Source: an uncultured Bacteroidota bacterium (GTDB lineage Bacteria; Bacteroidota; Bacteroidia; Chitinophagales; Chitinophagaceae). From it: a stretch of DNA of 64,000 nucleotides. How positions within the stretch are numbered: the first letter of the stretch is position 1; each line of letters starts with the position of its first letter. Where the stretch lies: contig CAIRES010000068.1 of NCBI GenBank assembly GCA_903877645.1, forward strand, positions 1 to 64,000, written 5' to 3'. The position numbers were made by a program, and so were the translations under genes. The notes below the pieces were generated by a model that worked only from the letters and a program-made list of their open reading frames with translations, searched no databases and was not told where the DNA came from. Of this stretch, positions 62,027-64,000 are shown piece after piece.

Positions 62027-62770
62027 CTATTCAGCTTTCGGTACCCGGCCACAACCGGCATAGAAGGTGTGCCAGTAATCCTCATTGAGGCTGCTGATCA
62101 TCACGCCGCCTGATGTGGACGCATGAATGAAGTAATTATTGGCGAGATACACACCCACATGGGTGATGCGCCTGCTGTGTATATGAAAGAATACCAGGTC
62201 CCCTTCTATGGCATCGGTGGGGCGCTTGATGCGCATGCAGGTGCTGAACTGCTCCATTGCAGTGCGCACAAGGTCCATGCCATATACTTCTTTATACAGT
62301 TTCTGTGCAAAAGCGGAGCAGTCGATACCTTCATCACCGGTGCCGCCCAGCCTGTAGTTGGCGCCATACCATTTATCTATGAACTGGTATAAGGAAAAAT
62401 TAGTGATCTCTTTTGGTGTTATGCCTAAAATATCGGCATACTTTTTTTTCACCATGTTCTGGTCTTTTGAGAAACTGATGCCGTCTTTCACTTCCGGCTC
62501 GCGGTGCGCCAATGGAGCATCTTGCGATACTACTCCCGTCCGCCGGGGAGGTGGGGCTGCCACTGTCGCTTTAGGCTTTTGAGGTCTTTTGCGGCGGTCT
62601 ATGGCATCCGTTTTTACATCGCTCTTGTTGTGCCCAGCTATATATACATTGTCTATAAACTTTGGCTGGCGGCTATGGGAATGGGTGGTTTTACGACTGC
62701 TCTCGCAGGCGCATAGCATGGCAATAAAGAAGATGCATACAAGGCAGTATGGGTGTAAGACGCTCTTCAT
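62027..62770 (-). CDS. NlpC/P60 (C40) cell-wall peptidase, lipoprotein
   Basis: A lipoprotein endopeptidase that cuts peptidoglycan stem peptides. From the ATG at 62770 (MKSVLHPYC) it has 247 residues with lipobox LCAC; a frame from 62818 adds 16 residues before the signal. Numbering from that longer frame, the catalytic residues are C167 in IDCSAFAQ, H220 in THVGVYL and H232 in FIHAST. The domain begins WYGANYRLGGTGDEG, the usual Spr/NlpC entry. A basic, proline-rich linker separates lipid anchor and enzyme. Confidence 0.93.
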   Translation of the reverse strand: MKSVLHPYCLVCIFFIAMLCACESSRKTTHSHSRQPKFIDNVYIAGHNKSDVKTDAIDRRKRPQKPKATVAAPPPRRTGVVSQDAPLAHREPEVKDGISFSKDQNMVKKKYADILGITPKEITNFSLYQFIDKWYGANYRLGGTGDEGIDCSAFAQKLYKEVYGMDLVRTAMEQFSTCMRIKRPTDAIEGDLVFFHIHSRRITHVGVYLANNYFIHASTSGGVMISSLNEDYWHTFYAGCGRVPKAE

Positions 62771-62859
62771 CAGCCATTTTGTTATGCCGCGAAGGTAAGA
62801 ATCCTTATGGTCTTGCACAAGGAAAGAAGAAACGCAGGGCGAATGGCGCGCCGGCCGGG

Positions 62860-62985
62860 CTATTTTGCTAAAAGATGGTAGAGCAGGCTAACCATAAACA
62901 CTACCCCTATAAGCGAAATAATAATAAAGGCGACGATACTGATCGCATTAAGTAAGCGATTTTCTTTTCTTTGTGTGAGTTTCAT
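62860..62985 (-). CDS. 41-residue membrane peptide
   Basis: From ATG (62985-62983) to TAG (62862-62860) the frame encodes MKLTQRKENRLLNAISIVAF, then a membrane helix (IIISLIGVVFMVSLLYHLLAK). A basic cytosolic head followed by one hydrophobic span is a good small-protein profile. No family is recognised. It lies 41 bases before the longer frame of the NlpC/P60 gene on the same strand. Confidence 0.58.
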   Translation of the reverse strand: MKLTQRKENRLLNAISIVAFIIISLIGVVFMVSLLYHLLAK

Positions 62986-63187
62986 TTTTCAAGGTTTTGA
63001 GTAAGTACAATGTAAAATTACAGAGCGCCAATAAATTTTACTACCGTGAAAACACGGTATTTCCTAAACGATTTGTTATTATTATCAGGGTTAAAAAGTC
63101 CTGTGAGCCCCCCGGCCAAAAGAATCAATAAAAGAGGAGCAAAAAAGAAAAAACGCATTATATTTACATCCGGTAAACAGCAGACCC

Positions 63188-63445
63188 ATGCGCAAACTCC
63201 TTATTTTATTGGCCGTATCCACGATCGGTGTTACATCTTGCTCAAAAAACAGCTCAGAAAACGGGCCTTATACCTGCTATTGTGCTTATGGATTGATCAC
63301 CGGTGTCAATTATCATGATACCACCTCCTATTTTACTTATGCATCGGATGTGAACCTGGTTGAAGCCCGCAACTATTGCGCAGACAAGCAGGATACGCTG
63401 ATAGCTAACCCGAAAACGAATAATCCGACCTGCTTTATCAAATAA
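63188..63445 (+). CDS. Small cysteine-rich lipoprotein
   Basis: An 85-residue lipoprotein (MRKLLILLAVSTIGVTSC, Cys18). The mature part holds a C-x-C pair (YTCYCAYG) and two more cysteines (RNYCADKQ and NPTCFI), suggesting disulfides. TATATTTA, one base off the -7 consensus, lies at 63159-63166. No family is recognised. Confidence 0.7.
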   Translation: MRKLLILLAVSTIGVTSCSKNSSENGPYTCYCAYGLITGVNYHDTTSYFTYASDVNLVEARNYCADKQDTLIANPKTNNPTCFIK

Positions 63446-63460
63446 GGTAATCAGTATAGT

Positions 63461-63751
63461 TCATTTGTCCACATTGATGGTTTTAAGCCATGTGTGCGCA
63501 TAATTGTACAATATCTTATTGTTCCGCTCCTGGTATAAAGTGTAGGATATCCTTTGCCTTTGTTTCAGTTTATTGAGGTGTATGAGGCGTTTTTCCGTGT
63601 GCCGCGGTACATTATATACCAGCAGGGTAGTATCGCCTGTGATCCCCTCATTATCTATTCGCAAAATATTTGTCACCGGCCTGCGCGGTTCGTGTGCATG
63701 GGCTGATGAAAAGACAATTGCAAATGCGGTGATCAGTAACGCCTTATTCAT
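63461..63751 (-). CDS. Small secreted protein of unknown function
   Basis: A 96-residue protein with a cleavable signal (MNKALLITAFAIVFSSAHA). The mature part is basic and has no recognised domain. It is convergent with the cysteine-rich lipoprotein gene, 15 bases apart. Confidence 0.65.
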   Translation of the reverse strand: MNKALLITAFAIVFSSAHAHEPRRPVTNILRIDNEGITGDTTLLVYNVPRHTEKRLIHLNKLKQRQRISYTLYQERNNKILYNYAHTWLKTINVDK

Positions 63752-63788
63752 AACGACACAAATAACAAATTCATACCAAAGAAGGAGA

Positions 63789-63998
63789 TCACTCTCTCAG
63801 AATATGCACATAGCAAGAATCCAGGCTATCGTGCGCGCCGAGGGTATCGCATGGCGCCTGGAAGTTAGTGGCCACGGGATCGCTTTGCCGGCCCAGGTCG
63901 TATTGTTTCATCGTTGAGCCGGTGTGGCATTGGCATTGCACATCGCTTTTGCAGCCTGCAAAAATGGCGAGGACAAGAAGGGAGATCATACTTTTCAT
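63789..63998 (-). CDS. Small cysteine-rich lipoprotein
   Basis: A 69-residue lipoprotein (LLVLAIFAGC) with a C-x-C pair (VQCQCHTG) and two later cysteines (QAPCDT, DSCYV), the same cysteine layout as the protein at 63188-63445. It begins 2 bases from the right edge of the window, so an upstream start cannot be excluded. Confidence 0.62.
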   Translation of the reverse strand: MKSMISLLVLAIFAGCKSDVQCQCHTGSTMKQYDLGRQSDPVATNFQAPCDTLGAHDSLDSCYVHILRE

Positions 63999-64000
63999 AA

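Overview
The window is a piece of a Bacteroidota chromosome, most likely Chitinophagaceae or a close relative. The reasons: five proteins end in type A sorting tails of the type IX secretion system (T9SS) and one partial protein ends in a gliding-motility (CHU_C-like) tail; upstream regions carry the Bacteroidota -7 promoter element TAnnTTTG; starts lack strong Shine-Dalgarno sequences; and intergenic spaces hold short repeat families of the kind common in this phylum. Lineage is inferred from gene style, not from a database search. I see no prophage, transposase, CRISPR array, rRNA or tRNA.

Layout. 1-5.3 kb: end of a gliding/T9SS protein, glutaminyl cyclase with a partner gene, a duplicated-domain secreted protein, MarC, peptidase T and a DUF1573 protein whose frame is broken near its start. 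5.3-10.2 kb: UbiA prenyltransferase, a long repeat- and hairpin-rich gap, then the selenium operon mnmH-selD and a small NADP-binding reductase. 10.2-16.2 kb: ABC ATPase and permease, M1 aminopeptidase, GT-C glycosyltransferase. 16.2-22.6 kb: two related T9SS Ig-like proteins flanking the RNase P RNA gene and an Hsp20 gene. 22.8-32.7 kb: ffh, M14 peptidase, B12-type radical SAM protein, SDR, FG-GAP T9SS protein, hldD. 33-36 kb: hydrolase and the ergothioneine pair egtB-egtD. 36-45.9 kb: arylsulfotransferase-like protein, bifunctional nuclease, parC, patatin, pyrF, a higBA toxin-antitoxin pair, DUF2851 and OsmC. 46-52.6 kb: lipoprotein paralogs (one frameshifted at a C7 tract), an 880-bp repeat region, two convergent NHL/T9SS proteins and more repeats. 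52.6-64 kb: tamB, prolyl oligopeptidase, a transglutaminase-like protein, an AsmA-like protein, an NlpC/P60 lipoprotein and several tiny membrane or lipoproteins.

How the genes work together. SelD makes selenophosphate and MnmH uses it on tRNA wobble uridine. EgtB and EgtD are the core of ergothioneine synthesis. TamB, HldD and the AsmA-like protein serve outer-membrane and LPS biogenesis. PepT, M1, M14, S9 and C40 enzymes suggest a protein- and peptide-degrading lifestyle. The least-explained content is intergenic: several short repeat families, one of which carries a DnaA-box-like core and one of which has been read into the 3' end of selD. I found no clear multi-gene undescribed system; the best leads are the repeat families, the two frame breaks, a repeated TGAGCAA motif upstream of mnmH-selD and an orphan transglutaminase-like protein.
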